Under the pieces are notes generated by a model that did not search any database, was not told the DNA's origin, and worked only from the letters and a program-made list of their open reading frames with translations. Below, piece by piece: positions 1-9,002 of a stretch of 64,000 nucleotides of DNA (position 1 is its first letter; each line of letters starts with the position of its first letter). Position numbers and translations under genes: made by a program. The stretch lies in NCBI GenBank assembly GCA_965205225.1, contig CBDBFZ010000002.1, positions 434,001-498,000 on the forward strand. Direction: 5' to 3'. Source of the stretch: Litorimonas sp965205225. GTDB taxonomy: Bacteria > Pseudomonadota > Alphaproteobacteria > Caulobacterales > Maricaulaceae.

Positions 1-328
1 TTTCGCCTAGAGAAGCTTCATCCACAAGCGTATCGACGGGCGTATAAATATAGCCGCGCGCCATGGCTCGCTTTTTAGCGGCTTGGTAACGCGACAGCAG
101 AGAGCTGTTAGAGACACCTTGACGTTCATTTTTCTGCAATATTGCCCAATACTCATCATCAGCTAGCACCATCGCATCACGTCTATGACGCGCGACATCC
201 AGCGAGGCTGTTTTCAGGCCAATTCGTATCGTGCCGCGCGTGTCCAGATGGGCAACCTCGGAGGGGACGCGGCGCGTATATTGCCACCACCCGCGCTTGT
301 TGTAGAGATATTGATTGAGTCGAGACAT
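1..328 (-). CDS. Tyrosine recombinase, N-terminal part (DUF6538-type), cut by window edge
   Basis: Reading the minus strand from the ATG at 328 gives an open frame to the window edge. It starts MSRLNQYLYNKRGWWQYTRR and continues with a VPSEV...DTRG...IGLKTASL pattern and an RRDAMVLADDEYW segment. This is the usual N-terminal domain (DUF6538-like) of a family of phage/island integrases in alphaproteobacteria. The catalytic C-terminal domain would lie to the left of the window, so activity cannot be judged. The recombinase broken at 33240-35898 belongs to the same family (it has a comparable DADE..YWE segment). The gene is divergent from the methyltransferase at 456. Family assignment is by recognition of the pattern, not by search. 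Confidence 0.7.
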   Translation of the reverse strand, partial: MSRLNQYLYNKRGWWQYTRRVPSEVAHLDTRGTIRIGLKTASLDVARHRRDAMVLADDEYWAILQKNERQGVSNSSLLSRYQAAKKRAMARGYIYTPVDTLVDEASLGE

Positions 329-333
329 ACCCA

Positions 334-369
334 TTATGTTGCACCATTTGTTACACCATTTGTTGCACC
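334..369. repeat. Three tandem 12-bp repeats upstream of the recombinase
   Basis: Three adjacent 12-bp units (334-345, 346-357, 358-369) share the pattern TTTGTTGCACC with one or two changes per unit. They lie immediately upstream of the recombinase start codon at 328. The position suggests binding sites for the recombinase or an autoregulator; that role is inference. Confidence 0.7.
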
Positions 370-455
370 AAATCTGAGGAAATCTAAGGGTACAGGGACG
401 CAGAGGGAAATTATCCCTGTCTTTTAGATGCTTATGATTCGGTAAGGGTATTAGA

Positions 456-1349
456 ATGGCTCCGCCAGCAGGAACAGCACTTGCGCGGTGTTCGCATGGC
501 GATGTTTGGCAACTGGGTCCGCACCGTCTCGTCTGTGGGGATGTACTGGACCCCTATAACACAGATATGCTCATGCAGGGTGAAAGCGCCCGCATGGTAT
601 TTACAGACCCGCCCTATAATGTGCCGATTGATGGCTTTGTAGGGGGGGCGGGCTCCATCAAGCATTGCGAGTTGGCGATGGCGTCTGGCGAGATGTCGGA
701 AGGTCAGTTCACGGCCTTTCTGAAGCGTGCCTTCGCTCAGCTAGCCAAGCACAGCGTCGATGGTTCCATCCACTTCATCTGTATGAGCTGGCGGCATATT
801 CGCGAGATCACACGAGCCGGGGACGCAGTCTATGCTGAGCTCAAGAACTTGATTAGTTGGGTCAAAGATAATGGCGATATTGGAAGGTTCTACCACTCGC
901 GACATGAGCTGATTTTTGCGTTTAAATCCGGTAGCGCACCTCACACTAATATGTTCGAACTGGGACAGAATGGCCGCTACCGCACCAATGTCTGGGAATA
1001 TCGGGGTGTGAACGCAAGTCGGGCAGGACGGGTGGAGGAATTGTCGCTCCACCCGACCGTCAAGCCGGTCCAGATGATTGCGGACGCCATTAAGGACGTC
1101 TCGGGACGTGGGGAGATCGTGCTCGATATTTTCGGCGGCTCTGGTTCGACCCTGATTGCGGCACACAAAACTGCACGTCGTGGCTACCTTGTCGAGCTTG
1201 ATCCGCTTTATTGCGATGTCATCCTCCAGCGTTGGGAGAGCTTCGCCAAGGATGAGGCTGCGCATCTCGCCTGCGGCATAGCGACGGATCATCCGTCTCA
1301 GGCGTGGCGCGATGAGGGGGCACACGGGCAAGGGGAGATGGCCGAATGA
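456..1349 (+). CDS. DNA methyltransferase (N6-adenine/N4-cytosine type, DPPY motif)
   Basis: Protein of 297 residues. Catalytic motif IV is seen as TDPPYNVP (DPPY at 51-54), and the SAM-binding motif I as DIFGGSGST (226-232) near the C-terminus, preceded by HPTVKP (199-204). Motif IV before motif I is the beta-class order of DNA amino-methyltransferases. Relatives on phages and islands usually carry a ParB-like domain in front of the WQLGPHRLVCGD segment. Here only about 17 residues precede it and an in-frame stop lies just upstream (435), so that domain is absent or lost. No partner restriction enzyme is adjacent, which suggests an orphan methylase. It overlaps the next gene by 4 bp (ATGA). 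Confidence 0.85.
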   Translation: MAPPAGTALARCSHGDVWQLGPHRLVCGDVLDPYNTDMLMQGESARMVFTDPPYNVPIDGFVGGAGSIKHCELAMASGEMSEGQFTAFLKRAFAQLAKHSVDGSIHFICMSWRHIREITRAGDAVYAELKNLISWVKDNGDIGRFYHSRHELIFAFKSGSAPHTNMFELGQNGRYRTNVWEYRGVNASRAGRVEELSLHPTVKPVQMIADAIKDVSGRGEIVLDIFGGSGSTLIAAHKTARRGYLVELDPLYCDVILQRWESFAKDEAAHLACGIATDHPSQAWRDEGAHGQGEMAE

Positions 1350-2113
1350 GCGCCAAAGCCAAACCAGAGGAGACGCAGGCCGTTCCCTATGAGATCGGCT
1401 ACAAAAAGCCGCCTGTCGCAACGCGGTTTAAGAAAGGCCAGTCCGGCAATCCCTCGGGGCGCCCTAAGGGGAGCAAATTCAAGGCGCAACCGCTCACCTA
1501 TGAGTTGCTAGAAGAAACGCTCAAAGAGACCTTTCTGGAAGAAGCCTACCGCATGGTGAACATCAATATGGGGCAAGGCGAAGAGTCCATTCCGATTGCG
1601 CAGGCCGTGATCCGCGCCCTAGGCGTCAAAGCCGTCAAGGGTAATATCCAGGCGCAACGCTTGTTCATCACGACGCTGACCGAGATTGAGGCGGAGAAGA
1701 AGGAGGCTGCAGAGAAGCAGATGGACCATCTGATCGAATATAAGAGCTTTTGGACAGAAGAATTGGAGCGCCGAGCGAAACTGGGGCTTCCGATCGACCC
1801 GCCTGTTCTGCATCCGGACGACGTTCACATTGATAACGGCCGAGGCAGGATGGAGGTTCACGGCCCCCTCACGCCAGACGAGAAAGAGGAACAGGACTTC
1901 TTCAAGGGCAGGTTAGACGGGTGGCGGGAGGCTCAAGCTCATTATGAAGAGGTTTTAGCCAACCCCAGGGAGCATGAGATCGAGCATCGGCCATTCATTG
2001 AGAACGAGCTTGCGGAATGTAAAAAGATCATTCCGGTGCTGGAAATGTTAAGTGGAGGCGAGCCGCCCCGCACGCTCTACCAAGCGCATAAAATGGCGAA
2101 GCGGTTGACATAG
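1346..2113 (+). CDS. DUF5681 domain protein
   Basis: Protein of 255 residues whose N-terminus carries the DUF5681 signature (YEIGYKKPP..TRFKKGQSGNPSGRPKG, residues about 16-42). The rest is charged and largely helical, with no catalytic motif that I recognise. DUF5681 genes are common next to DNA methylases in prophage-like islands of alphaproteobacteria; their function is unknown. The start codon overlaps the methyltransferase stop codon (ATGA), so the two are probably translated together. Nothing suggests that the gene is broken. Confidence 0.8.
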   Translation: MSAKAKPEETQAVPYEIGYKKPPVATRFKKGQSGNPSGRPKGSKFKAQPLTYELLEETLKETFLEEAYRMVNINMGQGEESIPIAQAVIRALGVKAVKGNIQAQRLFITTLTEIEAEKKEAAEKQMDHLIEYKSFWTEELERRAKLGLPIDPPVLHPDDVHIDNGRGRMEVHGPLTPDEKEEQDFFKGRLDGWREAQAHYEEVLANPREHEIEHRPFIENELAECKKIIPVLEMLSGGEPPRTLYQAHKMAKRLT

Positions 2114-2135
2114 GCGAAGCAAAGATACGTTATTC

Positions 2136-2170
2136 AGGCACAAAATTTAGGCACAAAATTTAGGCACAAA
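2136..2170. repeat. 13-bp tandem repeat, AGGCACAAAATTT, about 2.7 copies
   Basis: Units at 2136-2148, 2149-2161 and a partial one at 2162-2170 are identical where complete. The 13-mer CAAAATTTAGGCA inside it recurs at 32962-32974, near the other decayed recombinase. The repeat may be an island-associated site; function unknown. Confidence 0.65.
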
Positions 2171-2297
2171 CCACCATAAGGGCTGCGAGGTCAGGTGCAA
2201 CTCGACTCCCAAGAAAGAGCCGGTCAGCTCTGCGATAACAAGCCCAAATAGGCTGTAATAGCACCGCCATCATTGATGCGAAAAATGGCTATAATTC

Positions 2298-2555
2298 TCA
2301 ATGACGTTTAAAGCTCACAAGTTTCAAAGCTGGCTCGACATCGACCGTTTTATAACCGGCAGAAAGCCAGCCGTAAGACTGCCGGGATGAATTATCCTTG
2401 TTTGCCCACCAGGCACGGTGGATATGCGCGCTTCGCGGTAGCTTCCCAGATATGATGTCCTCAATCTCATTGAACGTCATTATGACGTATTCAGTATTTT
2501 TACGTTCAAGGAAACTGGCTAACGGATCATATTTTCGCATACCTTTTTTTCTCAT
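2298..2555 (-). CDS. Small DUF7662-like protein
   Basis: I place the start at the ATG at 2555 because a strong ribosome binding site (GGAGG) lies 7 bases upstream on the minus strand; the frame is open further upstream. The 85-residue product begins MRKKGMRKYDPLASFLE. It has the pattern TFNEIEDIISGKLPRSA.IHRAWWAN followed by SYGWLSAGYKTVDVE and VSFKR. This matches small proteins of the DUF7662 type, found in many bacteria and often in accessory regions. Function is unknown. It stands alone on the minus strand between the DUF5681 gene and an IS3 remnant. Confidence 0.65.
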   Translation of the reverse strand: MRKKGMRKYDPLASFLERKNTEYVIMTFNEIEDIISGKLPRSAHIHRAWWANKDNSSRQSYGWLSAGYKTVDVEPALKLVSFKRH

Positions 2556-2796
2556 ACTCTTTCCTCCATCTACGATGACTATATGGTTAAGTAACTTTTC
2601 TGCCAAGCCGCAAATCTTTTGTTTTTTGGCGGCCGGCTTCAAGACGCTCTGCTATGCGGTCTGGATGCCGTTCATCGTCTCGCAATGCTGGATCCCATTG
2701 ACTGAGCGACTCTGCCAGATCCATTGCCGCATATATGATGCGAGGATGACGTTTCGCGACCGTCATGCGCGCATCTTCCACAACAGTGCGCCTATC

Positions 2797-2890
2797 GTCT
2801 ACCGCCTCTATCGCGAGGAAGGCCTGTGTTTACGGCGAAAAAGACCTCGGAGACGAAAGATGTCAGCCCACAGGCAAAGCTGTCCGCAGA
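2797..2890 (+). pseudogene. IS3-family transposase OrfB remnant
   Basis: The plus strand encodes VYRLYREEGLCLRRKRPRRR, a segment very typical of IS3-family OrfB (before the DDE core). Sequence on either side does not continue the match, so this is a short remnant. The surrounding stretch 2556-3319 has no other gene that I can support. Confidence 0.7.
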
Positions 2891-3072
2891 TAATGCTGCA
2901 CGCCGTTGATCTTCACAAAGATTTCGACGAGGGGCTATCTCTATGGGGTATGTTGGCGTAGATAGGATGTTCGTTTTGACCGAATCTGTTTTGTGAGTAT
3001 TGGGCCGAACCGATCCAGTCAGTAGCGTTTTCTTGCCATAATGTGCGCCTTCAAGCACAAAATAGCCCAAAA

Positions 3073-3231
3073 CTCTAACTTTTAAAATGGATCACTTTTA
3101 AGGGGCAGGTCACAGCCAGGATGCCCAAATCTAGGATACCATTTCCTCCTCTTGGTTGAAGAATTTAGGCAGGGCGACCATAACCGCCAAGCTCTAACTT
3201 AGCGGATGGACCACCAGATGGGGGCAGGCCA
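3073..3231. repeat. Imperfect 40-bp direct repeat (two copies), IS-end-like
   Basis: Copies at 3073-3112 and 3192-3231 share CTCTAACTT at the start, ATGGA.CAC in the middle and GGGGCAGG.CA at the end. On the minus strand they read TGCCCC...GTGG(A)TCCAT...AAGTTAGAG, like terminal repeats of some IS3-family elements. Both are probably relics of IS ends. Confidence 0.55.
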
Positions 3232-3319
3232 ACGGGGTGCAGTCGCGGGATTGGACGGTGAATAGTTTTCCAAGACATGTTTCAATAGACGAAACGCAAA
3301 TACTAAGCTACTAACAGGT

Positions 3320-3947
3320 ATGAACATTGACCCATACAAAATATTCCTTTCATACTCTAATAACGACGAGTGGTTGAAAGATGAACTTAAATCTCATTTG
3401 TCTAAGCATCTTCTTGATGAACGCGCTGTGACATGGCACTATAGAGAGATTATACCAGGAGAAAATTTGGAAGATACTATAGACAGTAATCTACAAACCT
3501 CTGATATCATGATACTAATGATATCATCTGACTTCTTAGCTTCCAATTATTGTTATAATTTAGAGTTTGCTGAGGCAAATAAAATGCTAGCGGAAGGTGC
3601 TATGCACATTGTTCCAGTTATAGCTAGGGAATGTGACTGGAAGACCGAAGCCTTGAAAAGTTTGAACGCGACGCCAGAAGACGGTATTCCTGTCAATCCT
3701 GATGGAGGGACTAGGGATTTTCCCGAACTGCGCGACAAGCAATGGACTGCCGTCTCCCAATCGCTTTCTAAAGTGTTCGACAGACTTGATAAAAAAAAAG
3801 AACCGATAAAGTTTAATCCCGAATATGTCACAAAACGGATAGACACTCTTCAGTTTGACCATGCAAAAATTGAAAGAGCTGATATTGATGATCTTTTTCA
3901 TCAACCCGAAATGGTTTTCACAGACTCAGATCGGTCTCTCAAGGGGA
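3320..3947 (+). pseudogene. TIR-STAND protein, TIR part (5' fragment, cut by an IS)
   Basis: The fragment encodes a TIR domain. It has FLSYSNNDEW near the N-terminus (box 1), WHYREIIPGENLEDTI (box 2 region), and YCYNLEFAEAN, which carries the likely catalytic glutamate of NAD-cleaving TIR domains. The frame runs to ...RSLKG and then into the IS1182-like element. The flanking GGGA duplication (3944-3947 and 5515-5518) marks the insertion. Joining 3947 to 5519 restores one frame of 905 residues. The DNA is AT-rich compared with the core genes. TIR-STAND proteins are known antiphage NADases triggered by phage components; this copy is broken. Confidence 0.85.
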
Positions 3948-5514
3948 GTGGCTGTGTGAAAACGGTTAGTTTTTTGTGATATAGTTCCGGTGATTGAATC
4001 GGAGGTTTATTGTGAAGCGCTTTATTGAAGGCCAAGATCGAAATCAGCCCATATTATTTCCTGAAAGTCTGGACGAGTATATCGATGAAGATAATACTGT
4101 TCGCGTCATTGATGCCTACGTTGATGAACTAGATTTACTCTCAATGGGTTTCGAGCGCGTCCGGCCCAAGGCGACAGGCCGTCCCGGTTATCATCCGTCT
4201 ATTTTGCTCAAGCTCTACATTTACGGCTATCTCAACTGTATCCAATCTAGCCGTAGGCTTGAACGCGAAGCGGGGCGTAATGTTGAGCTTATGTGGCTGA
4301 CGGGCAAGCTTGCACCTGACTTCAAAACGATTGCTGACTTTAGAAAAGACAACGGCACCGCTATCCAATCAACCTGTTCTCAATTTGTGACTCTTTGCCG
4401 TGACGTTGGTCTGTTCGCGCGCACAATGGTTGCGATTGATGGAGCCAAGTTCAAGGCCGTGAACGCGAGAGAAAAGAACTTCACACGCGGCAAGCTCACG
4501 CGGCGCATCGGCCAGATTGAGCATTCTATAGAGAAATACCTTCATGCACTGGACGCGACGGATTTACAGGAAGGCGAGGCCGCTGAGGCCAAGACTGAAC
4601 GCCTCAAGGAAAAGATTACGTCAATGCGTGAGAAGATGGCTGAGCTTCAACAGTTGAAAGATGATCTCGCCGCGTCTTCTAAGAAACAAGTATCCTTAAC
4701 TGACCCGGACTCAGTGGCTATGGCGACCAGCACAAAGGCTGGTATGGTGGGGTATAACGTACAGACGGTTGTCGATACCGAGCACCATCTCATTGTCGCG
4801 CATGAGGTAACAAACACTGTCTCTGACAAAGTGCAGCTCACAAAGATGACGAAACAAGGCCAAGCCGCCATTGGACGAAAAGACATTACAGTCTTTGCAG
4901 ATCGTGGCTACTTCAGCGGTGCAGAAATTATGGCGACTGAGAAACTGGGCGCTACAACATACGTGCCCAAGCCTTACACATCTGGCTCTAAAGCCGCGGG
5001 CCGCTTTGGCAAACATGACTTCCTCTATCAGCCCGAAGACAATAGTTACCAATGCCCAGGTGGTCAGAAGATGACCTATCGCTTCATGTCAGTTGAACAG
5101 GGCAAGGACATGCAAGTTTACTGGCCGGACGAATGCGCGGCCTGTCCCGTCAAAGCCAAATGCACGACGGGGAAACAACGGCGGATCAAACGCTGGGTCA
5201 ATGAGGACATCATCGACGCTATGTTGACGCGATTGAATGACCTCCCGGAAGCCATGGCCATCCGAAGGGCGACGGTCGAGCATCCGTTCGGGACGCTGAA
5301 GTCATGGATGGGTGCCACGCACTTCCTGACCAAACGCCTCAAAAACGTCAAAACAGAGATGAGTCTATCGGTTCTAGCTTATAATATCCGCCGGATGATC
5401 AGCATGTTCGGAGTGAAGAAACTAATCCGGGTGATCCAAGCCTAAGGGGAAAGCTTGTCCTAAATTAAATCCACTGAAATCGACGCATTGCCCAGGCTGT
5501 TTTCACACAGCCAC
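3948..5514 (+). mobile_element. IS1182-like insertion sequence, copy 1 (1567 bp)
   Basis: The element is bounded by a 16-bp perfect inverted repeat, GTGGCTGTGTGAAAAC at the left and its complement at the right, and by a 4-bp target duplication GGGA. It encodes one transposase. A second copy of identical length lies at 15792-17358 with its own target duplication, so both ends are well defined. Confidence 0.93.
4012..5445 (+). CDS. IS1182-family transposase
   Basis: DDE transposase of 477 residues counted from GTG 4012. That start is preferred because GGAGG lies 6 bases upstream (4001-4005). The N-terminal DUF772-like region (DEDNTVRVIDAYVDELDL, GYHPSILLKLYIYGYLN) is followed by AIDGAKFKAVNA (first catalytic Asp) and FADRGYFSG (second Asp). 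A cysteine-rich C-terminal zinc-binding region (CAACPVKAKCT) and VEHPFGTLKSWMG (with the Glu) complete it. The frame is intact, so the element may be active. It differs from the second copy by one visible residue (Pro versus Ser near the N-terminus). Confidence 0.92.
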   Translation: MKRFIEGQDRNQPILFPESLDEYIDEDNTVRVIDAYVDELDLLSMGFERVRPKATGRPGYHPSILLKLYIYGYLNCIQSSRRLEREAGRNVELMWLTGKLAPDFKTIADFRKDNGTAIQSTCSQFVTLCRDVGLFARTMVAIDGAKFKAVNAREKNFTRGKLTRRIGQIEHSIEKYLHALDATDLQEGEAAEAKTERLKEKITSMREKMAELQQLKDDLAASSKKQVSLTDPDSVAMATSTKAGMVGYNVQTVVDTEHHLIVAHEVTNTVSDKVQLTKMTKQGQAAIGRKDITVFADRGYFSGAEIMATEKLGATTYVPKPYTSGSKAAGRFGKHDFLYQPEDNSYQCPGGQKMTYRFMSVEQGKDMQVYWPDECAACPVKAKCTTGKQRRIKRWVNEDIIDAMLTRLNDLPEAMAIRRATVEHPFGTLKSWMGATHFLTKRLKNVKTEMSLSVLAYNIRRMISMFGVKKLIRVIQA

Positions 5515-7608
5515 GGGATGTCTGATTTAGTTGATCTTCTACTTAATGATAATGCATTCGTATTATCGGGCGATGATCAAAGTGGAAAGAGCACTACTCT
5601 TTTTGCACTACAAAAAAAATTATGCGAATTAGCTGTCCCTACGGTTTATGTTAAAGGCTCTGAGATTAAAAAAATCGATATCACTAAACTGATCAATGTT
5701 AAAAGGAAAAGTCAGCTTTCCAAGACACTACACTTGGATTCAGAGTTAGTTGTGCTTCTTGACGATATTGAGGATTGTTCCTTAAACGACACTCTTTTGA
5801 AAAAAATCATTTCTAAAGTCTGCGATAACTACAAATCCATTTTAGTCTCTTCATTCGGGCCACTTCAAACTTATCTATTTATTGATAATAAAATTGAGAA
5901 ACCAGTTTCAGTTACTCTTGAACCTTTGCCACACTACAGACTCTATGAATTTGTAGAAAGTTGGGTTGTTGCAGGCGAGGATGTCGCTGAGGAAAATTTA
6001 GATAACCAAATAAAGGTAGCTTTTGAAACAATAAGTAGCCTTATCCTCGGCGATACCTTTCCTATATATCCGAGCTTAATTATACAGCTCTTGCGCGTGA
6101 TTGACTCTATTTCGGGTGCTGACGTGTCACTAACCTCTAATGCGGCCTGTTATGATGCCTTAGTTGCAGTTCAACTTTCTAGTCACAATGTAGAGAATCG
6201 CCGCATAGATTTGGTTAGAGCAAGTCTGGGTTTCATTGCATTTGAAATATATAGGAATAGCGCTAACGGTGAAATCACCACCGAGCAAATCGAGGTTGTA
6301 AAAAAACGAATAGAAGATGAATATTTTGAGAACTTAGATAGGCTGGAAGAAGTATTGCTTCAGGCGAAACTTCTCAGAAAAACCACAAATGGGTATAAAT
6401 TTAGGAATAGATTTCTACTTTATTTCTTTACAGGTTACCATCTTGCGAAAATAGTGCACCCACAAGAACCGCTTATTTACGATGAAGTCATAGAGTCATG
6501 TTTGCAAAATATAAGCAAGAGACGATATGCGAACATTCTTCTTTTTTGTCTCTATTTCAACAATGATAGAGATATCTTTGATAAACTAATTAACCAAACC
6601 AACCAACTCTTTGGAGCAAGTCAATATTGGATATTAGACGCTAGCATTGCTCCACAATTAAGAGTTTCTGGCTCAAAGTTAGAGATGTTACTCAGCCCAA
6701 ATGTCGGTGAAGATGAAAAAGTGGCTGAAATAGAGGTGCTTGCTGAAGAGAATAAGGGCGACTACCGTAGCAATCGTATTGCGCTTTTGAGAAGTGAACA
6801 TCGCGGTTTTTTAGAAAACCAGAAAGGTTTAGCTGAGTATTTCTTATCCCCATACAGCAGCGAAAGTTTGAGAGATGAAACTGCCAAAGATGACCATTAT
6901 CTCTCGGACATGAAAAGGTTGTTCAGGCTGCAATCAATTTTAGCAAACTCCCTGAACGTAAGGTCAGGCACTTTCGGCAAAGACATAATGGTAGATACGG
7001 TAAAGGCCATTGTTCAGGCTTCAGGACGTTTTGCTCATACAAACTTGTTCATCGCCAGTCAGTTTGTAGCAGACCCAGAGAAAGAAATTGCAAAAATTAA
7101 ATTGGAATTTAAATCTGAAATAAATGATACATTAAAAGCAAGTCAAGACGAAGATGACTTCGTAAAAGCTCTAGCGCAACGGTACCTGGATTATTTTAGT
7201 TGGTGGTCAATTAATATATCCCAAGGTTACATAGGTAGAATATTGAGCGCTGCGAATACTGTTAGGGTTCTAGAGTCATTACATGAGAAAGAAGAGCTAA
7301 CGGAATCCAAAGAACTTATGGAAAATCAACCCTACAATTACGCCTCCGCGCTAGGGACATCAAGGATTTGGAGTCAAAGTAACGTTGATACAGCTTTTTA
7401 TGAAAAGAAGCTAAGTCTGTATGGCAAGAATCATCCTTTGTTTGAAATATATCTATTGTCGTTATATGTATTTAGTCGAACAATGCCACTTAACCCGAAA
7501 GAACGTCAGTGGTTAACATCTACTTTCAAGATTTCCATGACTGGTATCAGGTATAGGCAAATAGGCATGCCGAAAAAACTAATCGGTAAAAGTAAGCGCA
7601 AAAATTAA
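5515..7608 (+). pseudogene. TIR-STAND protein, NTPase and sensor part (3' fragment)
   Basis: This is the continuation of the gene starting at 3320. The NTPase module is clear: Walker A SGDDQSGKST shortly after the junction, and Walker B ELVVLLDDIED. A long helical C-terminal region follows, as in STAND/NACHT-like sensors. Transcription from the original promoter is blocked by the IS. An ATG at 5518 (MSDLVDLL) could in principle start a shorter product without the TIR effector. Base composition is very AT-rich (18 G+C in the 60 bases 5641-5700), unlike the core genes, which points to horizontal origin. Confidence 0.85.
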
Positions 7609-7729
7609 CTTCAGAATACATCTATAGAGCAATATGACGGGTAGCTTGCTAGTCTAAAATCATAGGTCTTGAACACCCTGATGTGCCTCACCCCTTGCTT
7701 GGTAAAAATGGAAGTAAGGAGCTTACATT

Positions 7730-8008
7730 ATGAGCGGAGTTATCAGTTACACGGAAGAGTTCAAGCGCGAGGCTGCGGCACAGGTTTCCAGGCAGGGTCA
7801 TTCAGTTAAATCAGTATCAGATCGGCTGGGTATTAGCCCGAAGTCGCTTTACGATTGGGTCAAGCGTTATGGCGACGCGTCCGGCAAGACACCGGATGCA
7901 GCGGATCAGTTTGAGATCTAGCGTCTGAAAGTCGAGCTTAGGCGCGTCACCGAGGAGTGCGACATCTTAAAACAGGCCACGGCGTTCTTCGCAAAGGACC
8001 ACGGGTGA
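7730..8008 (+). pseudogene. IS3-family OrfA with an in-frame stop
   Basis: The frame starts MSGVISYTEEFKREAAAQVS and contains the helix-turn-helix KSVSDRLGISPKSLYDWVKR, typical of IS3-family OrfA. A TAG at 7919-7921 interrupts it. The frame then continues RLKVELRRVTEECDILKQ and ends at 8008, so the stop is a nonsense mutation inside an otherwise normal leucine-zipper region. OrfB begins in an overlapping frame (8005). The element is dead. Confidence 0.85.
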
Positions 8009-8072
8009 AGTACGCCTTTATCAAAGCGCGTCGGGATGAGTTCTCGGTGCGCCATGTGCCGTGTTCTCAAGG
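8005..8072 (+). pseudogene. IS3-family OrfB, 5' fragment
   Basis: The GTG at 8005 starts VKYAFIKARRDEFSVR, the usual OrfB N-terminus. A small indel follows (RAMCRVLK is expected), and the sequence is then replaced by the end of the IS5-type element at 8073. Confidence 0.75.
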
Positions 8073-8204
8073 TGGACACCTCGAAGAACGGGGTTTTGGG
8101 CCAGTATAGAGGCGAATTTTATAGTCGGCTCTCAGGTCAGGCTTCATAGAGTGACGAATGCGTGTCCACAGGCGTATTTTGGCATGATTTTGGCCCGCAT
8201 AAGC

Positions 8205-8217
8205 GGGGGGGGGGGGG
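8205..8217. repeat. Run of 13 G
   Basis: The homologous position in copy B of the same IS (34529 onward) has only six G. The run has expanded, or is an assembly-sensitive homopolymer. It lies outside the coding frame. Confidence 0.8.
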
Positions 8218-8236
8218 ATCCGGATTTTGAACAGAA

Positions 8237-8830
8237 TCAGGCTATGGGTTGTCGTCGCTCATGGAAAACGAGGCGGCGGAAGTTGTCGCTTAGGTTGGCC
8301 ATGATGATCCGGCCAGCGGCCCTAGCCCGCTCTTTCTCTTCTTTCCTCATCCGTTGGCGCGGCGCTGACACCAAAGTGGCATCCACGATCTGACCTCCCG
8401 TGGGTTTGTAGCCGCGCTTGCAGAGTTGCTCTTCAAAAGCGGCAAACAGAGATTTGAAAGCACCAGACTGGGTCAGCTTTTCCTGGGTCAGCTTTTCACG
8501 CAACAGCCAAATCGTCTTTTGGTCCGGGGTCGGTTCACCGATCTGAAACCTCAGAAAACGCAGCCAACTTAAACGATCCCGGATCAGAAATTCCATCCGT
8601 TCATCACTCAGATTGTGCATCGACGCCAGAACAAGCACCTTGAACATCGTGACCGGATCATAGGGTGGCCGACCGCCCTTGGCGCGAACACCATAACCAA
8701 GGGCTTCCATCAGAACAGTTCGGAAAGCCTCAAAGTCCACATGACGCTCTAGCGCTTCAAGCGGATCACCTGTCGCCGATAAGCGAGCAAGATGATCCGA
8801 CAAGTCAAACAATCCAGGCGCGTGCATCAT
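8237..8830 (-). pseudogene. IS5-family transposase with internal deletion
   Basis: The start is the ATG at 8830 (MMHAPGLFDLSDH), with GGAGG a few bases upstream on the minus strand. The N-terminal DUF772-like region is intact (GGRPPYDPVTMFKVLVLASM, LSWLRFLRFQIGEPTPDQKTI). The frame then jumps from KEEKERARA straight to the C-terminal tail AGRIIMANLSDNFRRLVFHERRQ, so most of the DDE core is gone. Confidence 0.85.
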
Positions 8831-9002
8831 AAAATCCTCCCACAACCGGTGAATCAGATCACACAACAAAATATATGGTTCTTAGAGGCCTCCAACTTTA
8901 CAGCCCTAGCGCCACATGCCCGACCAAACAACTGGCCACGAAAACCAAAAAAGGCAGGAACTATTCCTATTTCACCTGTGAACCGTCCCAGCAGGCGTAG
9001 GA

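Larger units (their letters stand above)
8073..8894 (-). mobile_element. IS5-type element, copy A (internally deleted)
   Basis: Ends are defined by comparison with copy B at 34394-35720. The outer 17 bp read TGGACACCTCGAAGAAC at the left and TGGAGGCCTCTAAGAAC at the right (complement), an imperfect inverted repeat. Copy A is 822 bp against 1327 bp for copy B. The missing block lies between two 9-bp GCCCTGGCC repeats that are visible in copy B, so slippage or recombination across them explains the deletion. Confidence 0.8.

Noticed and set aside
2587..2781. Minus-strand frame of 64 codons next to the IS3 remnant
   Set aside because: No motif, no ribosome binding site, and it overlaps the upstream region of the DUF7662-like gene.
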